A DNA stretch of 64,000 nucleotides from Lathyrus oleraceus (Eukaryota > Streptophyta > Magnoliopsida > Fabales > Fabaceae), in NCBI RefSeq assembly GCF_024323335.1, contig NC_066583.1, positions 17,344,665 through 17,408,664 on the forward strand. Direction: 5' to 3'. The translations under genes were made by a program, and so were the position numbers. The notes beneath the pieces were generated by a model. That model was not told where the DNA came from. It was given only the letters and a program-made list of their open reading frames with translations, and ran no database searches. Below, in pieces: positions 11,101 to 26,100 of this stretch (the stretch's first letter is position 1; each line of letters opens with the position of its first letter).

Positions 11101-14100
11101 CATTCCATATCCTGAACAAACCAGGCATCATTAAGAAAATGACGGAAATGGAGAAACGGTTACAAGAGAGAATCTGAGAAAAAATCTGAAATCTGAGAAG
11201 CCATTTTCTTTATAAAATTGAATTGCAAGTTACAGGTTCTGCTGTTTATGGTTTGCAATCCTACTCAGATGCCTTCTAACTACCTAGTTGCTAAGTCAGT
11301 TACACTGACAACTAACCAAAGCATAAACTGAAAACGTATAATCCATATAAACTAGATTTTAGATCACGTGAATGTATCTTTTTAGGTTAATCAACTTTTA
11401 CAGATGTGTATTTCCTGGTGGCAAACTATTGATCTCTAAAGATATTCCTTTCAATGAATATTTATTCCCCTGCTCCACCCAAACAGCCATCATCTCTTAA
11501 TAAAGCCTTTTGTAATGCAGATTGGGCAACTATGATAAAGACTTTGCATTGTGGGGTGCCCAAGTCCCACATCAAGTAGTATGAGATACTCAATAGAGTG
11601 GTTTCGTCCTTGTTAAGAGTCCCACATCGGATAATATATTGTTTGAACATGTGTTTATAAGTGAGGACAGTCCTCACTCTACCAACCGGTTATTTAGGAT
11701 TGAGTTAGACCCAACCACATTTCTTAACATGGTATCAGAGCCTCGTTTAAGATCCGGTAGGCCACCTACTATGGTTTCCGCTATCAGGTCACCCACCATT
11801 TATTTCCACGCTTCAGTTATCTAGTCCTGAGCGTGAGGGAGTGTGTTAAGAATCCCACATCAGATAATATATGATTTGAACATCTGTTTATAAGTGGGGA
11901 CAGTCCTCACTCTACCAACCGGTTATGTAAGGTTGAGTTAGGCTCAACCACATTTCTTGACATGGTATCAAGAGTCTCGTTAAAGATCCGGTGGGCCACC
12001 TAACCGGTTATGTAAGGTTGAGTTAGGAGTCCGACATCGGATAATATATATGGCCTAAACATGTGTTTATAAGTGAGGACACTCCTCACTCTACCAACCG
12101 GTTATTTAGGATTGAGTTAGGCCCAACCACATTTCTTAACATGGTATCAGAGTCTCGTTTAAGATCCGGTGGGCTACCTACTATGATTTCCGCTATCGGA
12201 CCATCCACCATTTATTTCCACGCTTCAGTTGTCTAGTCCTGAGCGTGAGGGGGGTGTTAAGAGTCCCACATCGGATAATATATGATTTGAACATGTGTTT
12301 ATAAGTGGGGGCAGTCCTCACTCTACCAACCGGTTATGTAGGGTTGAGTTAGGCTCGTCCACATTTCTTACCCGTTCTTACCCCTTGATAGCTAGCTTTT
12401 CAGGGAGAATTCCCCAAGTGCTTTGTACTTATCAATTATCTGATAGCTAGCTTTTCAGAGCCTCGTTTAAGATCCGGTAGGCCACCTACTATGGTTTCCA
12501 CTATCGGATCACCCACCATTTATTTTCACGCTTCAGTTGTCTAGTCCTGAGCATGAGGGAGTGTGTTAAGAATCCCACATCAGATAATATATGATTTGAA
12601 CATCTGTTTATAAATGGGGGCAGTCCTCACTCTACCAACCGGTTATGTAGGGTTGAGTTATGCTCGTCCACATTTCTTAACCGTTCTTACCCCTTGATGG
12701 CTAGCTTTTCAGGGAGAGTTCCCCAAGTACTTATCAATTAGTATCAGAACTGGTTGTCGGTGGCTTGGAAAGGGCTACCTACGGAGGGGCTGACCAGAAA
12801 GGCCAGGTAAAAAGTTGTTGAGTGCAGCCGCCGGGAAGTCATCTCACTGAAGCGGTGCTATGATAGGGAGTTCAGCAAACATGGAGTACCCAAGTACCAC
12901 ATCGATTAGCATGGGGTGCTTAGTGAAGTATTTAAGCAGTTTAGTTCTTCCCCCTTGATCACTAGCTTTTAGGGGAGGGTTCTCCAAGTGCTTGGATAAT
13001 TATCAAACTGATACCTCTAAAGTAGCTATTCATATTGGTCCTTATCTCATATCTTGAGTGGTTGCTAGGTGAAGCTGTGTACCATATGCTAGCTCAAGCG
13101 ACTGCTGATATTTTATGGTTCCAGATACGGCTCTCTGAATTGGCAGTTTCTTACACCCATGGATTTTTATGACTACCAGCGTGCTGTTTCTCAAGCACAG
13201 TCCAGTACTGCATGCTCCTACCAAGCACGTTGAACATGACTTGTTCTTTGTTGGTGAAAAGGTATTAAACAAGATGCTTCAAGTTCATCATGCTCCAGGG
13301 AAAAAGCAGTGGGCAGATTTGTTCAATAAACCCTTGTCATCGTTCATATTTTCGTACTTAATAGACAAGCTCACTGTATTTTCTCTCCTCCAGTTTCACA
13401 AACACGTGAGGTTGGGAGGGGAATGTGTGACAATGTCCATGAAGTTGTTACTAATTCAGTTTTCTGTTACATCTGACAAATGATCTTGAACTTCCACATA
13501 TAAGTCTAATTATGGTAGTGCTAGCACGGCACAATTGTTTTTTCATTTTCAGAAAAAACTTTCTATGTTTTCTGTTAAACCTATCTACTTTAATACAGAG
13601 ACCACGAGCTTGGGAGGGGAATGTGAGACAATGTCCATGAGTTTGTTACTAATTCGGTTTTCTGTTACTTCTGACAGTTGAGCTAGAACTTCCACATATA
13701 AGTCTAATTATGGTAGTGCTAGCATGGCACAATTATTTTTTCATTTTCAGAAAAAACTTTCTAAGTTTTCTGTTAAACCTATTTACTTTAATATAACAAG
13801 GAAGCAATTGCAGAAAAATACTAGCTCCTTCCCAAAAATATAGGACCCTCTAGAAAAAATTTCTTGTCACTTTTTATAGGATATTCAAATTTTCAACTGC
13901 ATTAATTATCTCTAATAAATACAAAGATGAGGGAAGATAAATTAATCTTCTTTCAAGGTAACTTGGAAAACAAATGCTAACAAAATGAATACAACAATTA
14001 ACTTTCGCGATTCCCCTGTTTAGTCAATGGTGTCTTACATTTAGAGACTGAGGTAGTAACTCGTTTCATTTATTGGTGATGAAAACAAAAGCAACTCAAA

Positions 14101-17100
14101 GTCAATGTATCTGGTGTCAATGCACCCTGTTCAGAATTTATCATATATTATATCAACATTTCATAGCCGACCCCACTTAGTGGGATAAGGCTTGGTTGTT
14201 GTTGTTATATCGACATTAAAAATAGATTTGAGTTTTAAAATCATGATGTTTTCATTGGTATATGATAGCGATAAAATGCTGGTTATAAAGAAACTTGCTG
14301 TTACCATACCTTCACACTGGTTGGATCTTTCCCTGCCTCAGGTACAGTCTCACCCTGCCCAAAAGAAACTCAGTGCTTTAACCCTTATTGAATAAAAAAC
14401 AAAGAATTTCTTAAGAATCAATATATTCCAGAAAATGAATCTTAATCTGCAGGTCGTAAGAATAGTTTGCACAACATAAGCAAAAATGAATAGCCATCAC
14501 TTTCTGGCATAAAAATTAGTAGTTAACAACACAATTTATACCTGCAGATGCCAGATAAGAATATGGGCAAATATGTCACTTCTTTGAGCAGCTCTAAGCA
14601 AGTAACCTTCCACTAATTTCTGCAAAAATTAATATATGCAGCTGGTAATCAAATGAAAACACATTGAAATATACAAAAAATGGTAGAGTAAGGTAGTTAG
14701 ACGATAACTAGCTTGCCTAACTGATTGTTGTCACTTGGGTATGGTAAGGTGGTTCAGACAATCAATCAATGAAATCCTTTTCAGATTCAGCTATGTTCTA
14801 TTTCTCTTTCACATAGAATCTTAACAACATAAAAAAGATCGTAATATTGGTGTGGTTTTATTTCAACTTTTACATCAGTTAGCAGAGATCTTACTATAGA
14901 ACTTATTTTTTTGCTTCAAATATTAGCAAATCTAACTACTTTTACTCTATTTACTAATGCCATTCCTAAAATAGCCCTCAATTAATGAGCTTTATTTTCC
15001 AATGACTCTTTTACTTACAATGGAACAAATTCTTATTAAAGGTACTTTTGAAAATACCCATATTTTATTTATGATATCACAAAAATTAATTGCCCCCAAT
15101 TAGTTTTATTAATAAATGTGAAGTCAGTTTTATTTGCTTATAATCAAGACAGGAGAGTAATGACTAAATGACTAGGCACGAGGCTTATTTATGCTGTAGA
15201 TGTTGACCGGTCAACGAAACAAAAGCAGACAATCAGGTTTTATGTGAAAAACAGTAGGAGGAAACACATACTAAGGGAATAAACCATGAATTTAAGTTTC
15301 AGCAAATATCTAACCCCATCATCGTGCCGCAATGTCTGCACCAACTGTGGCATGAAAAAGGTCACACGTTCAGGAGGATAGGATTCCAAAACCCTTAGAA
15401 CGTATGCCATGACCCGTGGATGGCCTTTGTATGCAGGAGTAAGGAACTCTAGAGCTTGTGTAATAGAACAAGGAGCCCAATGAGGCAATTGCTGTAATAG
15501 CACTGAATTATCATCAACAGCCTTTGGGGTGATGAAGTAAGGCAATGCTTCCGGTATATTGCGTACATCCATTATATGTGCCTGCAAAGTGAAGCTATTA
15601 TGTCATATTTTACAAGATAATGAATTTAGATGAGTGAGCTGCGGATAGCGGGATAGCTGCTATTGCAAATACTAAAAAACCAGTGTATAGAGTAAACATA
15701 AAAGTAAACATAAATACTCAAAAATAGACTAATGTACAAAAGAAGAAGAAGATCATCATACTTAATAGTTAAAGCGCCTAAAGTATAGAGTACTAAAACT
15801 TAGGCAGAGAAGAAGAATAAAACAACTGAATTAAAAGTAGAAAGAAAAGCAGAACAATTATTTGTGAGCAAGAACATAACATCTCTTCAAAGAGTTCGGA
15901 TTGAAATTTATACCTTTACAAAAAGACAACAATTTTTATAAAAGTAAATTAGTGGCCGCTACAACCATGACTAAATAGTGCAATTTAACTTCAATTATGT
16001 TTACTCAAAAGTAACATAGTCGGCACTTTCGCTTTTTCTGTTTAGAGAAATCAAATGTCCCATTCCCATATTGTCATGTTCTCTCATTTTTTATTTGCTG
16101 CAGCAGTCAGTCTTTTTTGTATTGTAGCAATTATTATTGCTTTTTATAGCTTACATTTTTTAGTTTTATTTCTGAACTTTTTGCTGTTGAGAGTCCCACG
16201 TCAGATAAGATATGACATGAAAATGCTGGCTTTTCAAGCCATTTTTGTAAGTTTGAGTTAAACCCAGCCCAACAGGCCATGCGTCCAATGCTGGGAGTGA
16301 GAGGGTGTAATAAGAGTCTCGCATTGGATGAGAAATGGTGTGAAAATGAGTTTATAAGTGGGAGGCATCCCTCACTTCACAATCCGGTTTTTTAAGGATT
16401 TAGTTAAATCCGGTTTTGTAAGGATTGAGTTAGCTCAATCAAAATTCTAAGAGTTGTAATAACAATGTTTTAATAGTAATAAGGTTTATGACTTTGCAGA
16501 ATTTACTCCAATTCTGCGTTGCAAAGGTACGGGTACGTACCCGGTACGGGAACTGGTAGGGAATACGGCATTTTTAGAAAAACCAAGGTAGGGTACGCGA
16601 GTATAAATCCGTATGTGCTCTGATTTCTCTCAGCAGAAGATGAAGAACTTGGTTGTGCAAGGAGTTTCAAGGTAATGGATTGAAGTTTATGGATTAAAGA
16701 TCCATAAGCTATCCACCGTTCCTTTGGTTTCAAGAGCTACCGATCTTGCAACGAAACAAATTGGCCAAACTCTACATCACCACTTGAAAAGTCAATTAAA
16801 AAAAGCCTAAAACTATATCATTAGAAGAAAAAAAATTGACTTCGCATACCCAATATGTACCTGCTGGAGTATCGACTTAAAAAAATAGGTACGGTGTCGG
16901 TACGTACCATACGAGTATCGTACGCGTACCAATACTCGGTACGTACCCGGTACCGGTACTTTGCCTAAAATGGAGTACCCATGCTTCACAGCTCCAATTC
17001 CATCTGATTTTCATCGACTTAGATATTTCTATTTAATAAAAAAGAATAACTATAAGAATCTATTAATAATAATTTTTTATAGAATTAGAGTTTGACATAA

Positions 17101-20100
17101 CTTGTCCTTACAAAACTGGCTTGTAAGGTGAGGAGTGTCACTCTATATAAACTTTTATTAGGGTCTCTATCTTTAAACAATGTGGGAATTGGATTTTTCC
17201 CAATACACCCCCTCACGCCAAACATTATTGGGCTTGTTGTGTTAATATGAACGGTGAGTGGCCCGAATTTCGATATATGGGACTTGATTTTACCAATACA
17301 CCCTCTTACGCTCAGCATTATTGGGCTTGGGCACATATAAATGGTGAATAGCCTGAATCGATAGACTTAGAGTTTGACTTATCTGATCCCTACATAATCG
17401 GCTAGTAAGGTGAGGATTGTCCCCACTTATAAACATATGTTCAGGTCACATAATGTCCGATGAGAGACTCTTTACTCACGCCCAACACTATTGGGTTTGG
17501 TGCGTGAATATAAATGGTGGATGGCTTAACAGAGGAAATTTGATGGCAGGTGGCCCGGATCATGAACCTCTAATACCATAATAGAATAGAGTTTGGTCTA
17601 ACTCATCCCTACAAAACCGACTTGTAAATGAGATCTAACTCATCCCTATAAAATCGACTTGTAGATGAGGGTTTTTCAAGTTTTATAAACACTACATAGG
17701 TCAAATCTCTAAACAATGTGAGACTAAATCCACCCCTTCAAACCCAACACAATGAAGATGTTGGACGCTACAAAGAAGGCAAGTTAAATGCTACAATTAG
17801 GCGACTAGGGGCAAACCGCAATGAAAGCGAAACCTCCAGAGTTTTAAATTATAAACTTTTTTTAATATAAACTTTATCTATTACTAGTTTATAATTAATT
17901 TTATATACCTAAAAATCAGAAATAAATACAAATAATATTAAGGTTACATTACAATATTCACATTCAAAAGAGCTTTTGATTAGTAATATCTAATAAAGTA
18001 ATAGTAATAGCCTAATGGGCTTTTCCTTAACAGATCACGTTGTATCAGTCTGGTACCATGTAGCAGGCAGTAAACAAGGCCTTATTGTTGTAACCAAGGT
18101 TGTCAAGATCGGGAGGGAACATGAAAACCGTAAAATATATGAAAATCGCAAAATATAAGATCGTAACTGATACCGGACGATCTTACCCAATTATTTTTGT
18201 AAGATCGAGAGGGGGTAGCAAGATTGTAAAACATAATATCATAACAAAAATCGTAAAATATTACTAAAGGAAAATTATACTATTTTTTAAAAGTTTTTTT
18301 ACATGCTATTTTGGTAGGCAGGTGTATTCGTGGGAATATGGCCTCTGTCGAACCGTAATTGTTGCATCACGGCATCTTGTCAGCCTTCTCGGCTTGAAAT
18401 GGTGGTGGCCGGAAAATGGTGAGTGTGGCCAGAAAACGACTGATTGTGGCCGGAACTGGCCGAGATCGCACGAAATCAACGGTTTTACAAAAAAAATTCA
18501 CAATTTGGCTACAACACGCAATTCTACTTAAGATAGGGACTGTTGGGGTGAGTGAGATCGCAGAATCGTGAGATTTTAAGATCTATATCGAGATTTTGAC
18601 AACCATGGTTGTAACTAACTCTGCTGAGTCAGCACAGTCTTTAGGCTGGGTATAAATACCCACACCTTATTCACAAATCAGTTTTGCATTACTGCAACAG
18701 ATTAAAGTTAGATTGATTCAATGCTCTCCCTCACTTTCTCTAAGTTTCATTTATGCTTCATATACTGTCCTTGATTTCTATTACTATCCAAATTACATTT
18801 CAGAAACTTACTTTTCAGAAGGAAAAAAGCCCAAAGATAAAGCATGTTATATTAAACTTACTTTTAACTAAACTTAAGTTTGCAAAATACAGTTGATTTA
18901 AACTTTCATTGCATTTGCAAACTTAAATTCAAACAGGAACTTAGACTTTTCAACTTGAATTAATCCCAAACTTTGGTGCTATCAAGTTTAGAGCCTCTGC
19001 AGAAATCCGTACTCATTTTACTGCTAGGCTCCTTTTAATTTTTTTAAGTCATTTTCAAGTTCCTAACAATGTCCAATGTCAAACAAATTGGTCAGATTAT
19101 GAATACAAAAATAAATTGTTTTATTTGCAGTTGGGTGATGATACAATCAGACTATGATTTTACACATAATTTTATGGTTTCCTTTTCTCACCACCCAGAC
19201 CTGATTAGAGCATCTGCAGAACTCCATACTCATTTTACTGCTAGGCATCTTTTAATTTTTTTGTCATTTTCAAGCTCCTAACAATGTCCAATGTCAAACA
19301 AGTTGGTCAGACTATGAATACAGCTACTATGGTTTCATTTTCTCATCACCCAGACGTGATTTCTTTGGTAAGCATAAGACAGAAAAAAACATTTGTTCTT
19401 TCAAACCTTAGTTGGCACACACTTTAATTTTCTGCATCAAAACCAATTAAACCCTCAAACCACGTTATATTGTTTAAAGACTCCTTCGCCACCAAAAGAG
19501 CATACGTAGGGAGTAGTTTTTCCTCAAAACATATAATGTTTGACTTGAAAAATAGTAAATCAATTCCCATAATGCAGACATTCGATTGACTAGGCCAGTT
19601 CACAACCTTATTAAAAAAAATACCTGAACAAGCTGAGTTACTTCAGTCTTCACAAATGTATTGGTTGGGAACCTAGAGGCCACTGATAAAGCAATCCTTG
19701 GGTCTACTGCGAAGGCTGTCCTAGCATGTTCTATCCATTTATCTGAGCTAATCTTGGGTCTAGAGCTAGTTTCCCTGAAAATACATACATATCAAGTATT
19801 CAATAAATCAGGACAGGAAGAAGAGAAAATATATAATGAAATTCCAGTGGTCAAACACAGATACATACTTTGTATTAGTGGGCTGTGCCCAGACCTCAAG
19901 CCTATCACCCTCATGTTGGCATAGCATTAAAAGCAGCTGCCTCCGCTTTTCTCTACCAACAGCATAGTTCTCCATTTGACCCCAAACAGGATGATAGAGA
20001 TCATTCTATACATATGTAGATATTAGGAAAATTGCACAAATTATTTGCAAGTTTCTCAAAGAATGAAAACCAAAAAAATGAAATCAAAAAGGACATGATG

Positions 20101-23100
20101 TTAAAATTCAAACTAAACTATTAATGTTACAAAGCCACCATTGTAAGCAGATGTCAATGTTAGGCATCAAAATATTACCACATCAGCTAATGAGTTTCCA
20201 TTTTCTTGTCCATTTCCTTTAGAACCTAATTGAACAGCATCTCCTTTGATGTTTGAAAGGTAGTGAACAAACAGAGTAACAGACTGAGCCTCACATTGAG
20301 TAAAATTTGTATAGTTTGTGTCGTACCATTCAGGCTCATAAGCAAACCAACCCAAAGCAGCCCTGCAAATGCACCAAACAATTTGAATTGCCTCAAAAAA
20401 AAGGTGAACATGATGAATACAAGTCAGTTAGTTATCTTTGCAAGAAACTAATTGCTCTACCAAAACTGCCCGCGTGAAAGTAAGGATGCATGTTGCAAAT
20501 ATTTTTTAAAGGACCAAGAAAATCTAGTTTGGCGAAGAGGTACAAATTTATCAACCTCCAAAAGTTGCAATTGAAATTGAAGTCAATCACTGGATTAACA
20601 ATGTAACAGGTACAAATGTTCATTGTCGGAGAAAAAAGGCTTTGTTCTTGTTTAGTAGAAAATTAAAAATAAAGAATAAATACAAAAGAAACATTGGTTA
20701 CTTTGACACCTCTGCCACTTCCTGAAAAATCTTTTAAACAGAGGGAAAGCATTCAGCTTGAATTGGCAATAAATAAAAAGATAAGAAGGAAGTAGTTTTG
20801 ATGGTGTAAAGTCATGGAGAACATAATGAGAAGATGAAAATATTGGCACAAAAGATTCATGTGGCAGGTTCAGAGGCTGAGTTAGTCTGCATGATTTCAC
20901 CAGTTCCAACCCATCCCATCTAAGTCCTCAAAAGCATATTGACATGCGGAAATAAATTGACATTCTAAGAGTGAAGCAGGCCTAAGTTGCACGGTTTCCA
21001 GAAAAAACTTTGATGCCACCACGGTAAGGGAATGGAAACCATGCAAGAAAAGACATTGAACAAGGAATATAGTTATAATCTTTTGGGAATACAGAACATG
21101 CATGCAAAACACATACTTCATGCAGAAGAAAAGAACAAAATGCTTAATGAATAATATTTAACAAAAAGATTGTGCATAGTCCAACAATACTTAGATGGGC
21201 AATGAAAACCAAAAATTTATGAAATATGCTTAGAGAATGCCAAAGAAAAAACTATAGAGAGACTCGTGTTCACCGATAAATCCGATCTTCCAGCAGCTGA
21301 AGGCCTAATTGAAATTTTTGTAGGTTTCCCTGAAACTGGCAAGAACAGTACTTGAGCCCTAGATGCATGAGAGTGAAAAAAGTGCCAGTGGCTGCAGGAT
21401 GATGTGAAAAGTTCCAGGGAAGCTTTGTTGTGCCCTGCAACATCCTACCAAGAAGCAAAAGTTGCTCCACACTTTGGTGTCGAACCGCCTACAGGAGACA
21501 AGATCAGCAGTAAACCAGGGAGCAGAAAAATACAATTTTGCAGTTGAAACTAGCTTCAATGTTTAACGCAATAGAGGAAGGAACAACAAAGGCCTCTTCA
21601 AGCATTTCAATCCTTGTTCATTAGGTTAAATGTGATGAGCATGAAGATATTGAATGTTTAAAAAACCATCAAAACATACATCAGCAATTGACAAATCATT
21701 CAGAACACCAGAAACTACCATTTGGTGGTTACTCTAGTTAAATTTTTAAGTTACTAAAGTCTGAAATTAAACAGTTTTCCTAACAAGTTAAACCAAGTAT
21801 ATTTAGATTTTACAGGGCAGTAGTATATTATTAAAAAAAATTGAAGCATTAGGAATACCAAAACAATATGCCCACTTAAGAACACAACCATCATAAAATA
21901 AACAGCAATTATCACAATTTATAAAAACAGGTTCAAGACAAGAAAAAGTAACTTAACAAATATTGTGAGCAACTTCTAACCTCAAAACGATCAATAAGAA
22001 ATCCAAGCCATAGTCGATGAGCAATTATCTGCTCAAGGAGATCAATCTGAGGCTGTGATTCAGGCTCCCCATGGGCCAAGTGAGGCCTTAGTTTTGCAGC
22101 AGGCCCACAGTACCTTGCTTCAGATGCAAAAAGACCCCGTTTGGTGTCAATTGTCCATAACCATGCATCAACAAGCTCAGCAAGGACAAGAGCTCCAAGC
22201 TGAGGTGCAGCAGAAACCAACCATGTCCATATGAAAACACCGGTTTCCATTGCATCATGAGTGGAGATATATGCAGGACACCAGCAAAGAAGACGGAGAA
22301 GTTGTGAGAAGCCTTCCACATTCGATTTGGATCCAGAACTCTTGTCCATAAGAAAAGCATAACTCAGATAAATGTACAAATACGGATTCACTGCAAGTTA
22401 TAACTACTACCATCGAGATACAAGGGAGAAATGTGTTTACCAAATTTGACAAAAGCAGAACAGTAGCCTGAGAACAAGTTTCACGAAATTCAGACCTGAC
22501 CACTTCCCCACCTTTCTCTGCTATGTTGACAAACTGTTGAAGTAAACGTACAAACTTATTAAGTAACATTCCATTGAATGAATCATCCTCTGCTTGTGGC
22601 TGTTGAGGAAAGGCTCCAGATATTATCCTTTGAAGCCCAGCTCCAAGCCCGAAACCTGTAGGTGTAGTACTGGATTGAAATCCACCAATGCTGTTATACA
22701 ATCTCCTCATACCGGCAATTTCTCCAGCATGGTTGCATTTAACTGTTGCTGCAGCTTGGTTGCACTTACCAGAACTGATAATCTCTAAATTAAAAGATTC
22801 TGACACTTTTAGGTTTGCTCCTGACGAAGCAGCTGCTGCAGCCAAGACTGCAGGAATATTTCCTGTTTGGGTTGACCCGTTGTCATTTTTCCCAGTGCCA
22901 ATTCTTATCTCAGATAAAAGTAAAACAACATCAATTGTGGGCTGTGCTCTTTGCCAATTGTTTGCTTTACAAAGTTTATCCTGATGTGAAATACAAAGAT
23001 CCAGATGCGCCAAAAGAACTGTGAGGACTTCAAACAAAATGAATAATAATAATTTAACAATTTCAATCACGGAAAAATTAAATGGTGTTTCATAAAGCAT

Positions 23101-26100
23101 CTCATAATACCTTTTATATTATATTAGAGTATCTTAAGTTATTTCCTAGGATCAGTGTATAATTAGTGTATCTTAGATCATCTCTTAGGATTAGATTTTA
23201 TAATAAGTATTATTATTATTATTGTATGTTATGGTATGTTCTTGATTTCCTATTTATTTAGGATTGAGTCTTTGTATCCCTATAAATAGGGATTAGTGTT
23301 TAGTCTTTCGTAATAAAAAGTAATTTATCTCTTATAAAATGGAATGGAGATAGTAGTTCGTAACATTTCTCTCCTCCTTTCATCTAAAAACCAACAACTT
23401 CAACACGGTATCTAGAGCCTAATTTGATCCTCTTTGATCTGTCTTGCCAATATTCCGATGCCGAGTTCTCAAAAGATTGGAAATGAAATAATAGTTTCCT
23501 CATTTCCAACATATTCTCATCCCCTATCGGTGCTGCCGTCACCCGCTGTCACCAAAAAATACTTGGACGCTTTTTCTTTTCTAATCACCTCCATTGTGTG
23601 GAATCTCCCGATCTACACAGTCCCGAAATCTACAACTCCTGAATCATGCTCATACACCGTTTCTGGCACATGAATCAGAATTTGTTACCAGTTAGCTGCC
23701 TTCAGTTATTGGTTCTGGGCCACGGGGTACCAAGGTTCCAATTCAAACAGCCCTTACTTCTCCTGTTTGGCTTTTGGGTCTTAATTTTTTACTGCCCCAT
23801 TTGAGCTTTGGTTGCTTGCCGTCTTGTGTTCTGATGTTTTGCCCGATGTAGCTCCTATTGTTGAGTTGTTAATGGATTTGCCACCGTTCAAGAGAATCCT
23901 TGGTTTGTTACCTTTGGTATAAAAAATACCGCCTATTTTGTTTAGATTGAAGTTGTGCTACATAACTTATTTCGATTAGAGTTTCAGCCACCAGAGCGAG
24001 TGCTGGCCCGGTATTGTTTCAGTTTGTTTTGAAGTTGAGACACTCTAGTTAAGTTAGGTTGCAGTTGTAAGAGTGGGCTCTGGCCTAACACCTTCAAATT
24101 TGGGTTTCAGCTACCGGAGTGACCGCTGACCCAATATAGATGTGGCTTGGTTTGATGGGGTGACACCTTTCAATTAAGGCTTCATCTACCAGAGTAAGCA
24201 CTGACCTGATCTCGTAGTTTGGTTTTTCTTATTGTTAAGCATGTTTGTTTATGTTAAGTGGTTAAGCTATGCATAGTAGCTTCAGCTTAATGGTTATGCT
24301 TTTGCCTATTTTGGTATCTGTTCTAGGAATGGTTCTCGAACTCGAGATCCCACCTAAGAACCTAAGATAGGTCATATATGATCTTAGAATTTGGGTTGAG
24401 TTTAACTCATCTCTATAAAACCGGCTTGTAAAGTGAGGGCTTCCCAAGCTTTATAAACACTACACAGACCATCGATAACTCTAAGCGATGTGGAACTAAA
24501 TCAACTCCTTCAAACCCAATACAATGAAGGTGTTGGAGGTTGCAATGAAGGCAAGCCAAATGCCGCAATTAGGCAACTAGGGGCGGACCACAATGAAGGC
24601 AGAATTTCCAACATATTACATGTTGGCTCATGTCACATATAGTTCATATATGACATGTTAGCTCATGTTTTTTGCTTATGTTACTAGTTTTTGTTTAAAA
24701 GTAATTTTTTATCATGTATCATACAATGTATTAAAAGATAGGAAAGTAGGTCTCCCAATTCCCAATTAAATCTCCATTTAACAGCTAAGGTGCAGTTATT
24801 TATAGACCAATATTTGTGTACAGGTGCTGGACAAAACCTAGGCTGAGAAAACACATAGGTCAATTGCTCATGCCTTAGGTTGTTAGTCCTTTTGGTTTTT
24901 GGTTTTTTTGGGTTTGGCTGGACAATTTTTTATCGCTTTGTACGTATTGTTTTTTAATCTTTCAATAAAGTAATTTTTTATTCAAAAAAAAATATTTGTG
25001 GAACAAAAAACAAGGTGATGAGTGGAAAATGAGGATAATCAACAGAAGTAGAAGCCTAGAAAATTATGGCTCAAATAATGTGATTTTTTTGTGGGTGTGG
25101 ACAATGATGCTCAGCCATAAAGGGGAGAAAACAATGTCCAGCACTTGACATTTGCTTAGAAGAGGTATATGTGTTTTAATATTCAAGTAAAAATTAGTCT
25201 AATTCTTGTTAAATATAGGAAACAACATAGTTTATCTCCTTCATAGCAAGCATTTAGAGCGTGATAGCAATGAAATATTAATTTTTTTAAATGAAGTAAA
25301 TCAGTTAAACCTGAAGTAGGCCCTGGCTTGTGCATGGAGCATTTGAAAGTGATTTAATTATCCATTCTCGAACAATTCTCTGATACAAGGAACGGACTGT
25401 TGATGTCCAAGCAGGATCGTTGATGACAGCTGAAGAAGGGTCATCAAGAAATGAAAATAGCAATGAATCTAAGCAGGATGAATCCCATAAAACCTGCAAA
25501 GATATGGTTTTAATCATAACTATAAAGGAGAATTCCAAAAGAAAGAAAGAAAAAAGGCAGAGGACGCGCTAAGAAAAGCATATTCTACATGCAAACACGT
25601 TTTTATAACACAATTTGAAATTTACCTGTGGAAACCTGTCTCTAAGTTGAGTTAACAAGTTCTCTGCAATATCTCGTATATGATCCTCCCTCTGAGACAG
25701 ACTTTTGATCAGGAAACAGGTATGCATTGTTAGTACCGAGTCTCGGCCCTCAGCTTCACGCCCTATCTCAGATACTCGATCTTCCTGCAGGCAGACCAAT
25801 CAGTTGTGCAAATAGACTGACAAATAACAGCATACAAATCAGCCTTTAACAAAGTGAAGGTCGTGAACACAGTCAGACACATAAATGAAAGCACTAGTAA
25901 GTCAGCTAAGTACAACCCATTACAGCACATGAAAGGGTGTGAACCTATGCCGTTTGTCAATGTACATATATACAGAAAAAGCCGTTCAGTTTTGCCCGAA
26001 ATTATTAGTGGATGCCATCATGCAAATGCTAATTATTTATAGAATAAACTCTTATTGGTCTTCCAAATATTTGTGACCAAATTAGTTCCTCAAACATACA

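Noticed and set aside
13828..14010. Stowaway/Tourist-like MITE (CTCCTTCCCAAAAATATAGG start)
   Set aside because: Only one end resembles a known MITE; no paired terminus or target duplication was found.
22594..23024. Plus-strand open frames opposite kinase exon 12
   Set aside because: Antisense shadows of the strongly supported kinase exon.
23434..23673. Possible gag start after the LTR-like remnant
   Set aside because: 79 residues without any recognisable gag motif, and no downstream continuation.
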